Under the pieces are notes generated by a model, which made no database searches, had not been told where the DNA came from, and saw only the letters and a list, made by a program, of their open reading frames with translations. Shown one piece after another: positions 17,101-25,463 of a stretch of DNA of 43,832 nucleotides. The first letter of the stretch is position 1. Every line of letters begins with the position of its first letter. A program made the position numbers and the translations under genes. The stretch is from Candidatus Odyssella sp. (lineage in GTDB: Bacteria; Pseudomonadota; Alphaproteobacteria; Paracaedibacterales; CAITNM01). Location of the stretch: assembly GCA_020726185.1 (NCBI GenBank), contig DYTB01000010.1, positions 1-43,832 of the forward strand. The letters run 5' to 3'.

Positions 17101-17576
17101 TGTTTTTAACCATTTCTGCAGGTAATATTCGCGTAGCCGGTGTATTGCTCACTACAACGGTGCGCACTGGCAAAAAAGGCCAAAAATATGCCTTTCTAAG
17201 TTTATCAGACCAAGAAGGCACTTATGAGGTTACTTTATTTAGTGAAATTTATAGTCAGTCGGTTGATCTGTTAAAAGTCGGAAATTTATTAGCTGTTGAA
17301 GTTGCTGTTAAAAAAGACAACGAACAGCTGCGCTTAACAGCAAATAAAATCTATAATCTAAACGATATGCAGCCCTTCACCAGCATTAGTTTGAAGGTAG
17401 CAAGCGACAAGCCAATTAAAGGGTTACTTGATGAAATTCAAGCATTACCAATAGGCGCTTGCGAAGTGGTGCTTGAATTTTCAAAAGATTCTTTAGGTAT
17501 GCCCGCCACCGTTAGTTTAGGAAAAAAATCAATCAACACCCATGTGTATCATCAATTAATGGCTTGGTGTAGTTAA
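14160..17576 (+). CDS. dnaE: DNA polymerase III alpha subunit
   Basis: The replicative polymerase catalytic subunit, 1,138 residues, in the usual range for DnaE1. ATG 14160 (MVGFVHLRVHSAYSLAEGA) is chosen; the TTG at 14154 would add only two residues. Domains in order: PHP domain (residues about 1-280, HLRVHS and AITDTNNLFG); palm with GPGRGSGAGS near 366 and the metal-binding aspartates in PDFDVDFCQDRRDEVL near 406-420; ITFGKLQARAVLRDVGR; HASTHAAGVV; the fingers segment with YGVKVYQEQVMQIAQ and GYGFNKSHSAPYALLAYQTAYLK; helix-hairpin-helix; and an OB-fold near 990-1080 with IRVAGVLLTTTVRTGKKG. The last residues are weakly conserved, as usual. It runs tail to tail with lptD, separated by 6 bases. 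Confidence 0.96.
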   Translation: MVGFVHLRVHSAYSLAEGAIKVKSLPQLCEQFDQPAIAITDTNNLFGALESAMLCASSGIQPIIGCELSVQFSNTIGSLVLLVASEIGYTNLLDIVSYLYLRSPCEHEKPYIPFEYLESRSQGLIALTGGIDGVWGQLLAKQLNVSHEENEDINESDDFLNKLKAYFPDCLYVEIQRHGTSAEQELEEIFIEKAYTHNLPLVATNNVYFPDFSYFEAHDALLCIASSTYVAQDDRRRVTPHHYFKSSAEMQELFKDLPEAIQNTVNIAKRCRFMPTLHNPILPHFDSENGRSEEEELVFQAQEGLEKRLQEEVFLRFAKDEHEEIRNQYQERLNYEIGIIKHMGFCGYFLIVADFIKWAKGQGIPVGPGRGSGAGSLVAWSLTITDMDPIRFTLIFERFLNPERVSMPDFDVDFCQDRRDEVLVYVQQKYGSDRVAHIITFGKLQARAVLRDVGRVLQIPYPVVDRICKLIPNNPASPVTLEQAIEIEPAINQACDDDDAIAKMVEIGKKLEGLYRHASTHAAGVVIGDRPLTSLVPLFKDESSSLSATQFNMKYVELAGLVKFDFLGLKTLSIIEHACKIVRETAEHQLPNFVIQSIPLDDPKTFELLCNVNVVGVFQLESAGMRDVLRKLRPDRFEDLIALVALYRPGPMDDIPRYLACKHGQELVTFLTPELEPILAPTYGVKVYQEQVMQIAQVIGGYTLGAADMLRRAMGKKIKSEMDDQREKFVTGAIAKGVKPQTASQLFDQMAKFAGYGFNKSHSAPYALLAYQTAYLKANYPIAFFAASMTADMHNTDKINAYKQDMLRIGTTLLPPDVNHSFANFTAEGSAVRFGLGALKNVGGQVIDALAQVRGKEPFSTMTNFIERVDSKHLSKRLLENLIGSGAFDCLEPNRRALFEAIEHISYIASKKANAAKSSQRSLFGGATDSSITFKLPDVPKWDGLTSLQKEFDSLGFYLSDHPLNAYKQQIEQLQLTPSSMFLTISAGNIRVAGVLLTTTVRTGKKGQKYAFLSLSDQEGTYEVTLFSEIYSQSVDLLKVGNLLAVEVAVKKDNEQLRLTANKIYNLNDMQPFTSISLKVASDKPIKGLLDEIQALPIGACEVVLEFSKDSLGMPATVSLGKKSINTHVYHQLMAWCS

Positions 17577-17582
17577 CTTAAA

Positions 17583-19850
17583 CTACCGCAAATTCGTTAA
17601 CAAAGACCCCGGATACGTAGGCGCAGAAGTTGGCGTGAAGCTTCCCAAGTTCTTCAAGCTAAATTGTAAAAAGAATCCCATGTCTGGCTTTAAATCACGG
17701 TCTCGATAATGGCTTCTAAACACGCTGAATTTCGTTTCAAAACAATCATCCTGATAGGTTAGTCCTGCAAACGTAGCTAACACGCCCTTTTGAAAACGTT
17801 TTAGGTTGCGAATCTGCGCAACAGAAACTTTCCAATTTTCATTGATTTCAGAGCTTAGCTGCCAGTTGACTTGAGAAATCATTGAAGTTGAATCATTCAA
17901 TCCACGTTTTGCATGCACATATGATGCGTCTAATTTAAGCATAGGCTTACCAAAGCTAGATCCCCATTCGTTATATCGAGGTTTCATGTTGTTTCGCATA
18001 AACGCGCCACGCATGAAAATAACCCACCATTCATTAGGTTGATAGAGCACTCTTGAAATGTAATCTGACGCAAGGCGTCCTTCCCCTTGATTCTTGCCAA
18101 CAACGGCTTTGTGATCAAAACGGTAGCTTTGCCCCATAAAAATAGAAGCACGCTGCTGTTGCCCCCAACGCATGTGATTATCTACACCTAAAACCCCACG
18201 CTGACCTGCATCAACTAAATCGATACCATCAAAGCGATTTGGCAGAAAAATAGATGTGTCATCAAGGGTAAATACTCTTGAGTCTTCATTGGGCAAACGC
18301 TTACGATTTAAATTTTGCGGCGCTAATGCTACTAGCCCCCGAGGCTCTAAAATCCAATCGATACGGTCATAGGTTGATAATAGTGGATACCGCCAATCAA
18401 CAGCTGCCTGCGGGAACAACCTGCTTTCGACATGGTTATCGTACTTATGCTGTTTTTCAACTATTGGTTGATCAGGGTTATAATACTGCAACATGTACGC
18501 ATCGCCACGGGTTGAAAGAGAGGTTTTAAAAAGATGACCATTTGATGTGGTGTAAGGCAAGTTCCATGTCACACCACTTGATGCACGGTAGGTTTGCTTT
18601 CCTGTTTGCGTAAGAATGGGGCGTTTTCTTAAAATGCTTAAGAAGCTTGAATCCCAAACTAAATAACTGCCATTAGAAAATTGTTCTGTTTGATAACGGT
18701 AGCGAGCATGAGGCAAAACAACCGGTGTTGTTTTTGGCGTATCTGTCTGAAATGCTTGAGTTTTTACCGTTCCATAACCACTATTGCCAAAGTGCTCAAA
18801 ATTAACAGTAGATGTTAAGTTTTTTGAACGACTAAATGTACTGGATTGCTTATTCAGCCTGTATCTAGATAGATATGTTGTATCGCTTGCTCGGTTTAAA
18901 TCCACACTCAAACGATTACGGTCGGTCATGTGCCAAAGCATTGCTCCTGAGGCATTCCATCGGCTCTTTTTTGGAATAGTTGTGTAAGAATTCTTTTTTT
19001 TCTCATTGTGTCGCATTCGTGTGTAGCTACCACCAAGTGATAACTCGCCATCTCTAAAGCGTCGACGGTATTCCGTTGCCAGCAAAGGATTTTGTTTCGC
19101 CATAATCATAGGCGTGATCGTTAGATCCTGATCTTTTGCCGTAAACAAATAAGGTAATGTCATTGAAAAACCAAGGTCTTTGCTCATGCCAAATGCCGGT
19201 GACAGCAAGCCATCTTTTTGTTTAACCGATGGATCAGGGTGGGAAAAATAGGGCATATAGAAAATCTTTACGCCTTTAAACACAAGAAAAACTTGACGAT
19301 ATTTTATAAGTTTTTCGGCTTGGTCATGTTCAACACTTTCTGCTTCAAGTTTCCAAGTTACAGAACCATCTGTGCATTGCTTACAGGGCGAATAATCTGC
19401 ATCTAAAAAAACAGTGGAATTGCCTTCTTTTCTAGTTGCAGATTTTGCATTAAGGCGCGCAGCATCTTGCGTAAAGACATGCATGCCTTCTAAAAAACCT
19501 GTATTAAAATGAGAATCTAATTCTAAGTGATCAGCGGTTAACACGTCGCCATTAGGTTCGGTTAATTCAACAGCACCATAAGCTGTAATTTTATCCGTTA
19601 GCCGATTGTAGTGCAGCGCATCGCAGTTTAAACGCCTTTGAGTGCCATCATCCAAATGCTGCACCACTGAAACATGTCCTTTAACCCACAGGTCATAGGT
19701 TTTTTGATTCCAAGTAGCGTCATCACCACGCAAATACAAAGGCTGTGCAGCCCACAAGCATGAGCACGATACAAAAAACAATATCAGTAATCTAAAAAAC
19801 AAGAATTTTTGCACTTTTTTTATTGTTATAGTGCCAAGTTTTTTAACCAT
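17583..19850 (-). CDS. lptD: LPS-assembly outer-membrane protein LptD
   Basis: An outer-membrane beta-barrel that inserts lipopolysaccharide into the outer leaflet, working with LptE and the Lpt bridge. 755 residues. ATG 19850 is followed by a basic region and hydrophobic core (FLFFRLLILFFVSCSCLWAA), a signal peptide. Residues about 30-150 form the OstA/LptA-like beta-jellyroll (LYLRGDDATWNQKTYDLWVK, GAVELTEPNGDVLTADHLEL). The conserved entry to the barrel reads FYMPYFSHPDPSVKQKDGLL. A PCKQC motif near residue 165 could form the disulfide used in alphaproteobacterial members. Its presence means the organism makes LPS or a similar glycolipid. It is divergent from the phaB-like gene, with 84 bases between starts. 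The usual partners surA, pdxA and ksgA are not adjacent. Confidence 0.93.
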   Translation of the reverse strand: MVKKLGTITIKKVQKFLFFRLLILFFVSCSCLWAAQPLYLRGDDATWNQKTYDLWVKGHVSVVQHLDDGTQRRLNCDALHYNRLTDKITAYGAVELTEPNGDVLTADHLELDSHFNTGFLEGMHVFTQDAARLNAKSATRKEGNSTVFLDADYSPCKQCTDGSVTWKLEAESVEHDQAEKLIKYRQVFLVFKGVKIFYMPYFSHPDPSVKQKDGLLSPAFGMSKDLGFSMTLPYLFTAKDQDLTITPMIMAKQNPLLATEYRRRFRDGELSLGGSYTRMRHNEKKKNSYTTIPKKSRWNASGAMLWHMTDRNRLSVDLNRASDTTYLSRYRLNKQSSTFSRSKNLTSTVNFEHFGNSGYGTVKTQAFQTDTPKTTPVVLPHARYRYQTEQFSNGSYLVWDSSFLSILRKRPILTQTGKQTYRASSGVTWNLPYTTSNGHLFKTSLSTRGDAYMLQYYNPDQPIVEKQHKYDNHVESRLFPQAAVDWRYPLLSTYDRIDWILEPRGLVALAPQNLNRKRLPNEDSRVFTLDDTSIFLPNRFDGIDLVDAGQRGVLGVDNHMRWGQQQRASIFMGQSYRFDHKAVVGKNQGEGRLASDYISRVLYQPNEWWVIFMRGAFMRNNMKPRYNEWGSSFGKPMLKLDASYVHAKRGLNDSTSMISQVNWQLSSEINENWKVSVAQIRNLKRFQKGVLATFAGLTYQDDCFETKFSVFRSHYRDRDLKPDMGFFLQFSLKNLGSFTPTSAPTYPGSLLTNLR

Positions 19851-19875
19851 TGCCTATGGCCTTTTCAAGTATTCT

Positions 19876-19903
19876 TTGCGATTCATTCTATTTTCTTTAT
19901 ACT
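19876..19903 (+). promoter_or_regulatory. Candidate sigma-70 promoter for the phaB-like gene
   Basis: TTGCGA at 19876-19881 and TATACT at 19898-19903 are separated by 16 bases. Transcription would start near 19910, leaving a leader of about 25 bases before the ATG at 19935. The site lies in the divergent region with lptD. Confidence 0.45.
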
Positions 19904-19934
19904 GAATTATAAAAATTTAATAAAAGTTTATCAT

Positions 19935-20648
19935 ATGCGCAGTGTATTAGTAACCGGAGGCAATCGAGGCATAGGCGCCGCCATTTGCATATGTTTAAAA
20001 GAACTGGGGTATAATGTTATTGGTTCATACAATGCAAACCACGAACAAGCTGCGGCATTTTCAAAAAAATACGATATTCCCTTTTACAGCTTTGATTTAG
20101 CAAATCCTGAAATTACGGAACAAAAAATTCAAGAGATACTTAAAAACCATGGGCCCATTGATTGCTTAGTACACAATGCTGGCATTACCAATGATGGCTT
20201 TTTTCATAAAATGACATTAGAGCGTTGGCAAAATGTTTTGCAAACTAACCTTTTATCATGCTTTCAAGTTACGCATCCGTTAATTCAAGGCATGCGAGAG
20301 CGCAGCTTTGGAAGATTGGTTTATATAACATCTGTGAATGCTTTAAAAGGGCAAATTGGCCAAACAAACTATTGCGCTGCAAAGGCGGGGCTAATAGGTT
20401 TTGTCAAAGCCCTAGCTTTAGAAAATGCTAATAAAAATATTACAGTGAATGCCATTGCACCTGGGTACACTGAAACTGACATGGTTTCAGCAATGAATGA
20501 ATCGGTGCTTTCACAAATAGTTGAAACAATTCCTGCCAAACGTTTAGCCAAACCTGAAGAAATTGCAGATAGCGTTGCTTTTCTTTTAAGTGACAAAGCA
20601 AGTTATATAACGGGCACAACCCTGCACATCAACGGTGGCATGTATTAA
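19935..20648 (+). CDS. phaB: Acetoacetyl-CoA reductase-like short-chain dehydrogenase (PhaB/FabG family)
   Basis: A cytoplasmic NADPH-dependent reductase of 237 residues. ATG 19935 (MRSVLVTGGNRGIGAAI) is chosen because the longer frame from 19809 overlaps lptD and adds 42 non-family residues. The Rossmann glycine motif is GGNRGIG (residues 8-14). The catalytic Ser-Tyr-Lys lies in YITSVNALKG and TNYCAAKAG, and the C-terminus reads ASYITGTTLHINGGMY. The stretch NAGITNDGFFHKMTLERWQN with GQIGQTNYCAAKAG is closer to PhaB (polyhydroxybutyrate pathway) than to fatty-acid FabG, which would reduce acetoacetyl-CoA to 3-hydroxybutyryl-CoA. No phaA or phaC is visible here, so the FabG role cannot be excluded. 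Its last 20 bases overlap the 3' end of the convergent carbonic anhydrase gene. Confidence 0.8.
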   Translation: MRSVLVTGGNRGIGAAICICLKELGYNVIGSYNANHEQAAAFSKKYDIPFYSFDLANPEITEQKIQEILKNHGPIDCLVHNAGITNDGFFHKMTLERWQNVLQTNLLSCFQVTHPLIQGMRERSFGRLVYITSVNALKGQIGQTNYCAAKAGLIGFVKALALENANKNITVNAIAPGYTETDMVSAMNESVLSQIVETIPAKRLAKPEEIADSVAFLLSDKASYITGTTLHINGGMY

Positions 20649-21252
20649 CAACCAACGGTTCATAGGAGTCACTTGCATCAGAATGGGCAAAAATTTGCCC
20701 CATTTTTATGTCAAAAAACCACAAATGAACAATCAGTTCTTTCTTCGCTACTTTTTCTTTAATCCAAGGAAAAGTCATGCAATTTTGATAAGATTTTTTT
20801 AAAGCTAACTTTGCATATTCATCAGCATCAAGCGTGCTAGAATCTTCAGTTTTAATAAGCGAAACCCAGTTTGTTATAAAGTCATTTTGGCTAGATTCAC
20901 AAGTGCTTAGTAGCGCTTTAATGCCACCACATTGACTATGCCCCAATAAAACCAAATGCTTCACTTTTAAAAAGCTTACGCCAAATTCTAATGCTGCGCT
21001 GGTGCCATGGTGCATTTCGTCCTTTTCATAAGGTGGGACAATGTTCGCAACGTTACGCACTATGAATAAATCACCCGGATCACATTGCAAAATCAACGCT
21101 GGATCAACCCGCGAATCACAACAGGCAATAATCATCATTTCCGGTTTTTGCCCGTACTTTGAAAGATATTGCATAACAGATGTATCACCGTGGGCGTATT
21201 TATCCCTGAAGGATTCATACCCTTTAAGAATTTTATTTAGGCTTTTTTCCAT
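20629..21252 (-). CDS. can: Beta-carbonic anhydrase
   Basis: Interconverts CO2 and bicarbonate using zinc. 207 residues, the usual length for the bacterial beta class. Zinc ligands and the catalytic dyad are visible: Cys44 in ACCDSRV with Asp46 and Arg48, then His105 and Cys108 in GHSQCGG. The normal ACSDSRV has a serine where this protein has a second cysteine (Cys45), a mild variation. No signal peptide is present, so it is cytoplasmic. The start at 21252 gives MEKSLNKILKGYESFRDKYA, the normal family N-terminus. It diverges from the SulP transporter 211 bases away, which suggests joint inorganic-carbon handling, and it overlaps the phaB-like gene tail to tail by 20 bases. Confidence 0.93.
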   Translation of the reverse strand: MEKSLNKILKGYESFRDKYAHGDTSVMQYLSKYGQKPEMMIIACCDSRVDPALILQCDPGDLFIVRNVANIVPPYEKDEMHHGTSAALEFGVSFLKVKHLVLLGHSQCGGIKALLSTCESSQNDFITNWVSLIKTEDSSTLDADEYAKLALKKSYQNCMTFPWIKEKVAKKELIVHLWFFDIKMGQIFAHSDASDSYEPLVVNTCHR

Positions 21253-21361
21253 CTACGTTGTCTACATACCAATAGCGAGGGTTATACTACCATATTTTGG
21301 ATGGCGTACGTAACTACAGATTAATATCAATCGACACTGCCATTAACAGGCCTACGAAAAT

Positions 21362-21370
21362 TGTTATAAT
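21362..21370 (+). promoter_or_regulatory. Extended -10 promoter candidate for the SulP gene
   Basis: TGTTATAAT is a perfect extended -10 element (TG, one base, TATAAT at 21365-21370) with no good -35. It would give a leader of roughly 85 bases before the GTG at 21464. Confidence 0.45.
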
Positions 21371-21463
21371 GTGTAAGCTCAAGTAGATGTATGAATTTTC
21401 TATTACATGCAACTAATGATATCATCAAGCTTATAAGGTTAATCCCAAATTTCCAAGGTTGCC

Positions 21464-23116
21464 GTGATTACATTTATAGAATCTTATAAAGATGGTGCGT
21501 TTAAAAATACCAGCATCATACCTAATATTCTAGCCGGACTTGTTGTAGGAATCGTTGCTTTGCCTATGGCAATGGCCTTTGCAATTGCATCAGGTGTTAA
21601 ACCAGAGCAGGGAATCACCACTGCTATTATTGCAGGAATTGTGGTGGCCATTTTAGGTGGAAGCCGTGTTCAGATTGCAGGCCCCACCGGCGCATTTATT
21701 GTTATCTTATCAGGTATAACAACTCAATATGGCATTGAGGGGCTTCAACTGGCTACGCTCTTGGCTGGCTTGTTGCTTTTATGTATTGGACTTTTACGTT
21801 TAGGGAACGTCATTAAGTTTATTCCATACCCTGTTATTATTGGTTTCACCTCAGCAATTGCAATTATCATCTTTATTAGTCAGTGGAAAGATTTTTTTGG
21901 ACTTCCTATCTCCAGCCCTTCTCCTTCGCATCTTCATGAGCGACTTTTGCAAGTTATTAATATTTTTCCAAGTTTTCACTACCAAACGACATTTCTTGCC
22001 TTGTTTAGCCTTGCGCTTATGATAGGAACAACTCACATAAACTATTTTAAAAAAATTCCAGCTCCATTAGTCACAATAGTTTTAGTGACATTAATTCAGG
22101 TCATTTTTAAGTTTGATGGAATTACGACAATTGGAAGCGCATTTGGCGAAATTCCAGCTCACCTGCCTCATATACAGATCCCTAACATAACGTATGATAA
22201 AATCCTATTACTGCTACCATCAGCTTTTGCTATTGCCTTATTATGTGCAATTGAGTCATTGCTTTCAGCTGTTATTGCGGATGGACTAAGTAATACACAT
22301 CACAATTCCAATCAGGAACTCATTGGACAAGGTTTTGCAAATATACTTTGCCCATTGTTTGGAGGATTTGCAGCTACCGGCGCAATAGCCAGAACCGTTA
22401 CGAACATTCGCCATGGAGGTACCAATCCCATATCAGGGATTGTTCATTCGCTCTTCTTAATTTTTTGCATTTTAGCGCTTGCTCCTTACGCAACTCACAT
22501 ACCGTTATGTGCTTTATCTGCCGTTTTATTTGTCGTGTCCTATAACATGAGTGAAGTTCATCATTTTATGTTTCTTTTAAAAAAAGGAACTAGACCCGAT
22601 ACCATAGTGCTACTTGTTACTTTTTTTCTAACTCTTTTTACAGACCTAATTATTGCCATTAATGTAGGTGTTCTTCTGTCCGTTCTGTTTTTTGTCAAAC
22701 GGATGAGTAAATCTATTCATGTAGAAATTGAAACAGAAAAAACTCTTAAAACTGAACTGTCTGCTTGTGGAATGAACCACCTACCTAAAGAAATCATGGT
22801 ATACAATCTTCAGGGTCCCTTCTTTTTTGGAGCGGTAGAGTTTTTACAGCAGACACTTCACCTAACTCAACAGAATCCAAAATATGTTGTCTTTCGTTTG
22901 AAACAAGTTCCATTTATTGACAGCACAGGACTTAAGTGTTTTTGCGATATAATTCAGACCTACCATAACCGCACAATTAAAGTATATTTGTGCGAAGCAA
23001 GTGCCATTATGCAAAAAAAGCTTTTAACAACAAAGCTTTCCACCCTCATAGAGGGTGGAAAAATATATGATCGCTGTGAAAGCGTTATTCAAGAGATCGC
23101 TTTTATCGACGTTTAA
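21464..23116 (+). CDS. SulP-family anion transporter with STAS domain
   Basis: An inner-membrane secondary transporter of 550 residues. It starts with GTG at 21464, supported by AAGG 5 bases upstream. The membrane domain carries typical SulP signatures: IIPNILAGLVVGIVALPMAM, GSRVQIAGPTGAFIVIL, a conserved GxGxANILCPLFGGFAATGAIAR segment, and 10 or more hydrophobic spans to about residue 420. The C-terminal STAS domain (about residues 440-545) has the DSTGLKCF anti-sigma-antagonist motif. SulP members move sulfate, dicarboxylates or bicarbonate. The divergent carbonic anhydrase gene makes bicarbonate (BicA-like) a reasonable guess, but substrate cannot be read from sequence. It runs tail to tail with ettA, with 2 bases between stop codons. 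Confidence 0.9.
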   Translation: MITFIESYKDGAFKNTSIIPNILAGLVVGIVALPMAMAFAIASGVKPEQGITTAIIAGIVVAILGGSRVQIAGPTGAFIVILSGITTQYGIEGLQLATLLAGLLLLCIGLLRLGNVIKFIPYPVIIGFTSAIAIIIFISQWKDFFGLPISSPSPSHLHERLLQVINIFPSFHYQTTFLALFSLALMIGTTHINYFKKIPAPLVTIVLVTLIQVIFKFDGITTIGSAFGEIPAHLPHIQIPNITYDKILLLLPSAFAIALLCAIESLLSAVIADGLSNTHHNSNQELIGQGFANILCPLFGGFAATGAIARTVTNIRHGGTNPISGIVHSLFLIFCILALAPYATHIPLCALSAVLFVVSYNMSEVHHFMFLLKKGTRPDTIVLLVTFFLTLFTDLIIAINVGVLLSVLFFVKRMSKSIHVEIETEKTLKTELSACGMNHLPKEIMVYNLQGPFFFGAVEFLQQTLHLTQQNPKYVVFRLKQVPFIDSTGLKCFCDIIQTYHNRTIKVYLCEASAIMQKKLLTTKLSTLIEGGKIYDRCESVIQEIAFIDV

Positions 23117-23118
23117 TT

Positions 23119-24795
23119 CTACCGAGCCAAGGGCTTATACTTTATGCGCGTTGGTTGATCAGCATCAGTACCTAAACGACGGTGACGATCTTCTTCATAT
23201 GACTGATAGTTTCCTTCAAACCAAACCACTTGGCTGTCACCTTCGAAAGCCAAAATGTGCGTGGCAATACGGTCAAGGAAGAAACGATCATGGGTAATGA
23301 CAATCGCGCAACCCGCGAAGTTAAGCAGACCTTCTTCTAGGGAACGTAGAGTTTCTACGTCTAAATCGTTTGTAGGTTCGTCTAGTAGCAATACGTTCGC
23401 GCCGCTTTTTAGCATTTTTGCTAAGTGCACACGGTTGCGTTCACCACCGGAAAGCTGACCGACTTTTTTCTGTTGATCAGCCCCTTTGAAATTGAAAAGA
23501 CCACAGTATGCACGGCTAGGCATTTTGCGTTTACCTAGTTCAACTTCGTCATGGCCATTGGAAATTTCTTCCCAAACGGTTTTGTTTGCATCTAGCGTGT
23601 CACGGGATTGATCCACGTAACCCATAACGACTGTATCGCCAATTCTCATCTCGCCTTGGTCAGGCTTTTCTTGCCCTGTTAACATGCGGAATAAAGTAGT
23701 TTTACCAGCACCGTTTGGCCCAATAACGCCGACAATGCCGCCTTTTGGTAAGTTGAAATTCAAATTTTCAATTAATAATCTGTCGCCAAAACCTTTGCTA
23801 AGGGCATTTGCTTCAATAACCAAATCACCTAAACGTGGCCCTGGTGGAATGCTAATTGCCCCATCACCTGTGCCACGGTCATAATCCTGTGCCAATAATT
23901 CTTCGTAAGAACTAATACGCACTTTGCTTTTGGCCTGACGCGCTTTGGGGGATTGGCGAATCCATTCTAATTCTCGTTCAAGTTCTTTTTGGCGTGATGT
24001 TTCTTGTTTTTGTTCAACAAGTAATCGTTTTTGCTTTTGCTCAAGCCAATTTGAATAGTTACCTTCGTAAGGAATGCCCTGCCCACGGTCAAGTTCAAGG
24101 ATCCATCCCACCACGTTATCAAGGAAGTAACGATCATGGGTAATAAGCACCACGGTGCCTTTGTATTCTTGCAAGTGGCGATCTAGCCACGCGACGCTCT
24201 CTGCATCTAAGTGGTTTGTAGGCTCGTCTAGAAGCAGCAAATCTGGCTTTTGAAGCAGCAATCTGCACAATGCAATACGACGCTTTTCTCCACCGGAAAG
24301 TTTATCAACACGAGCATCACTCGGTGGGCAACGCAAAGCATCCATAGCAATTTCAATTTGACGATCTAAGTCCCAGGCATCTAAAGTATCGATTCGATCT
24401 TGCAATTCACCTTGGCGCGCAAGCAATGTATTCATTGCATCATCATCCATAGGTTCTGCAAACTTCATGTTGATTGCTTCATATTCCTTCATCAACTCTG
24501 TTACTTCACCAAGACCATCTTTTATGTTAGCGAGAACATCCAAATTATTATCAAGCTGGGGTTCCTGCGGTAAATAGCCAATTTTTACGCCATCTGCTGC
24601 CCAGGCTTCACCTTGATAATCTTTATCTAGCTGAGCCATAATTTTTAGGAGAGTTGTTTTACCAGAACCATTGGGCCCAATGATACCAATCTTTGCACCA
24701 GGAAAAAATGAAAGCCAAACATCTTTTAGCACCTGCTTACCACCTGGGTAGCTTTTAGACAAAGATTTCATTACATAAATATATTGATACGACAT
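23119..24795 (-). CDS. ettA: Energy-dependent translational throttle ATPase EttA (ABC-F)
   Basis: A cytoplasmic ABC-F protein that binds the ribosomal E site and gates the first peptide bond according to ATP/ADP level. 558 residues, matching EttA. It has two ATPase cores: Walker [11 protein letters not shown] (about 39-48) and [10 protein letters not shown] (about 354-363), signatures LSGGEKRR and LSGGERNR, and Walker B segments [14 protein letters not shown] and [14 protein letters not shown]. The arm insertion and inter-domain linker ([20 protein letters not shown]) are present. There are no membrane segments, so it is not an exporter. ATG 24795 follows an AAAGGTG ribosome-binding site 8 bases upstream. 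Confidence 0.94.
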   Translation of the reverse strand: MSYQYIYVMKSLSKSYPGGKQVLKDVWLSFFPGAKIGIIGPNGSGKTTLLKIMAQLDKDYQGEAWAADGVKIGYLPQEPQLDNNLDVLANIKDGLGEVTELMKEYEAINMKFAEPMDDDAMNTLLARQGELQDRIDTLDAWDLDRQIEIAMDALRCPPSDARVDKLSGGEKRRIALCRLLLQKPDLLLLDEPTNHLDAESVAWLDRHLQEYKGTVVLITHDRYFLDNVVGWILELDRGQGIPYEGNYSNWLEQKQKRLLVEQKQETSRQKELERELEWIRQSPKARQAKSKVRISSYEELLAQDYDRGTGDGAISIPPGPRLGDLVIEANALSKGFGDRLLIENLNFNLPKGGIVGVIGPNGAGKTTLFRMLTGQEKPDQGEMRIGDTVVMGYVDQSRDTLDANKTVWEEISNGHDEVELGKRKMPSRAYCGLFNFKGADQQKKVGQLSGGERNRVHLAKMLKSGANVLLLDEPTNDLDVETLRSLEEGLLNFAGCAIVITHDRFFLDRIATHILAFEGDSQVVWFEGNYQSYEEDRHRRLGTDADQPTRIKYKPLAR

Positions 24796-24947
24796 TTTTA
24801 AAACACCTTTTATTTTGAGCTATATTGGCGCAAATGCTGGATTTATTCAAGATTTCACAAATTAATAAATCTATACTATTGAAATATAAATATTAATCAC
24901 CACATTAAAATATGAACAACTATTTTATTGAATATAAAAGGTGATTT

Positions 24948-25307
24948 ATGTTTAAAAAACCAACTATAGTGTGCAGTATATTACTAAACAGTATGCACGC
25001 TTTCAACGTTGAGCCCGCATCAAGTGAAATAAATACAGAAGACGCACATTTTAGAGTGATGCAAAGAGTCATGCATGTTCACAATTTTATACGAATAGCA
25101 GAAAATGCCTTAAGTGCAAGTGACGATGGCACAAGAGCTATAATGGCCAGAGAATTGGTAAACTCTTTTCAAATAATGAAAGAAACATTAGGTGATCATT
25201 ATTTAGTTGGCTTTCAAAGAATTGATTCCAAACAAAAAGCAACAAACGCAATAACGTATTATAAATATGCAAAACAAAAATTATTTAATTTAATAAGTTC
25301 AAGCTAA
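24948..25307 (+). CDS. Small exported protein of unknown function
   Basis: A 119-residue protein with a short N-terminal signal-like segment (MFKKPTIVCSILLNSMHA) and a predicted mature start near FNVEPASSE. The rest is mostly helical and charged (HFRVMQRVMHVHNFIRIAEN, ARELVNSFQIMKETLGDHYL). The ATG is well placed 8 bases after AAAGGTGA. No family is recognised and no catalytic motif is visible. It is followed by two hairpins and a second exported protein, so these could be a small accessory group. The coding assignment rests on the ribosome-binding site, an intact frame and the export signal. Confidence 0.65.
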   Translation: MFKKPTIVCSILLNSMHAFNVEPASSEINTEDAHFRVMQRVMHVHNFIRIAENALSASDDGTRAIMARELVNSFQIMKETLGDHYLVGFQRIDSKQKATNAITYYKYAKQKLFNLISSS

Positions 25308-25334
25308 ATATATCACCTTATGAAATAAATTGAC

Positions 25335-25378
25335 GCGCCTCTTTTTTAAGAGGCGCCCAATGTGCAGATTTTTGCACA
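25335..25378 (+). terminator. Tandem terminator-like hairpins
   Basis: A perfect 9-base stem GCGCCTCTT (25335-25343) pairs with AAGAGGCGC (25348-25356) around a TTTT loop. Four bases later a second stem TGTGCA (25361-25366) pairs with TGCACA (25373-25378). Neither is followed by a T tract, so they may be weak terminators or RNA 3'-end stabilisers for the small exported-protein gene. Confidence 0.5.
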
Positions 25379-25463
25379 AAATTCAGAATGCAATTTGTTA
25401 ACATTTTATTAATAATTGGCATGGCACTGTTGGTTTGTGAACTTCAACCAACAGAGGATTTTG

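Noticed and set aside
19809-19934. Longer N-terminus for the phaB-like gene
   Set aside because: It overlaps the divergent lptD signal-peptide codons, is unlike the family, and would contain the promoter.
23119-24795. ABC drug exporter
   Set aside because: Two fused ATPase cores with no membrane segments and an arm insertion identify the ribosome-associated EttA type.
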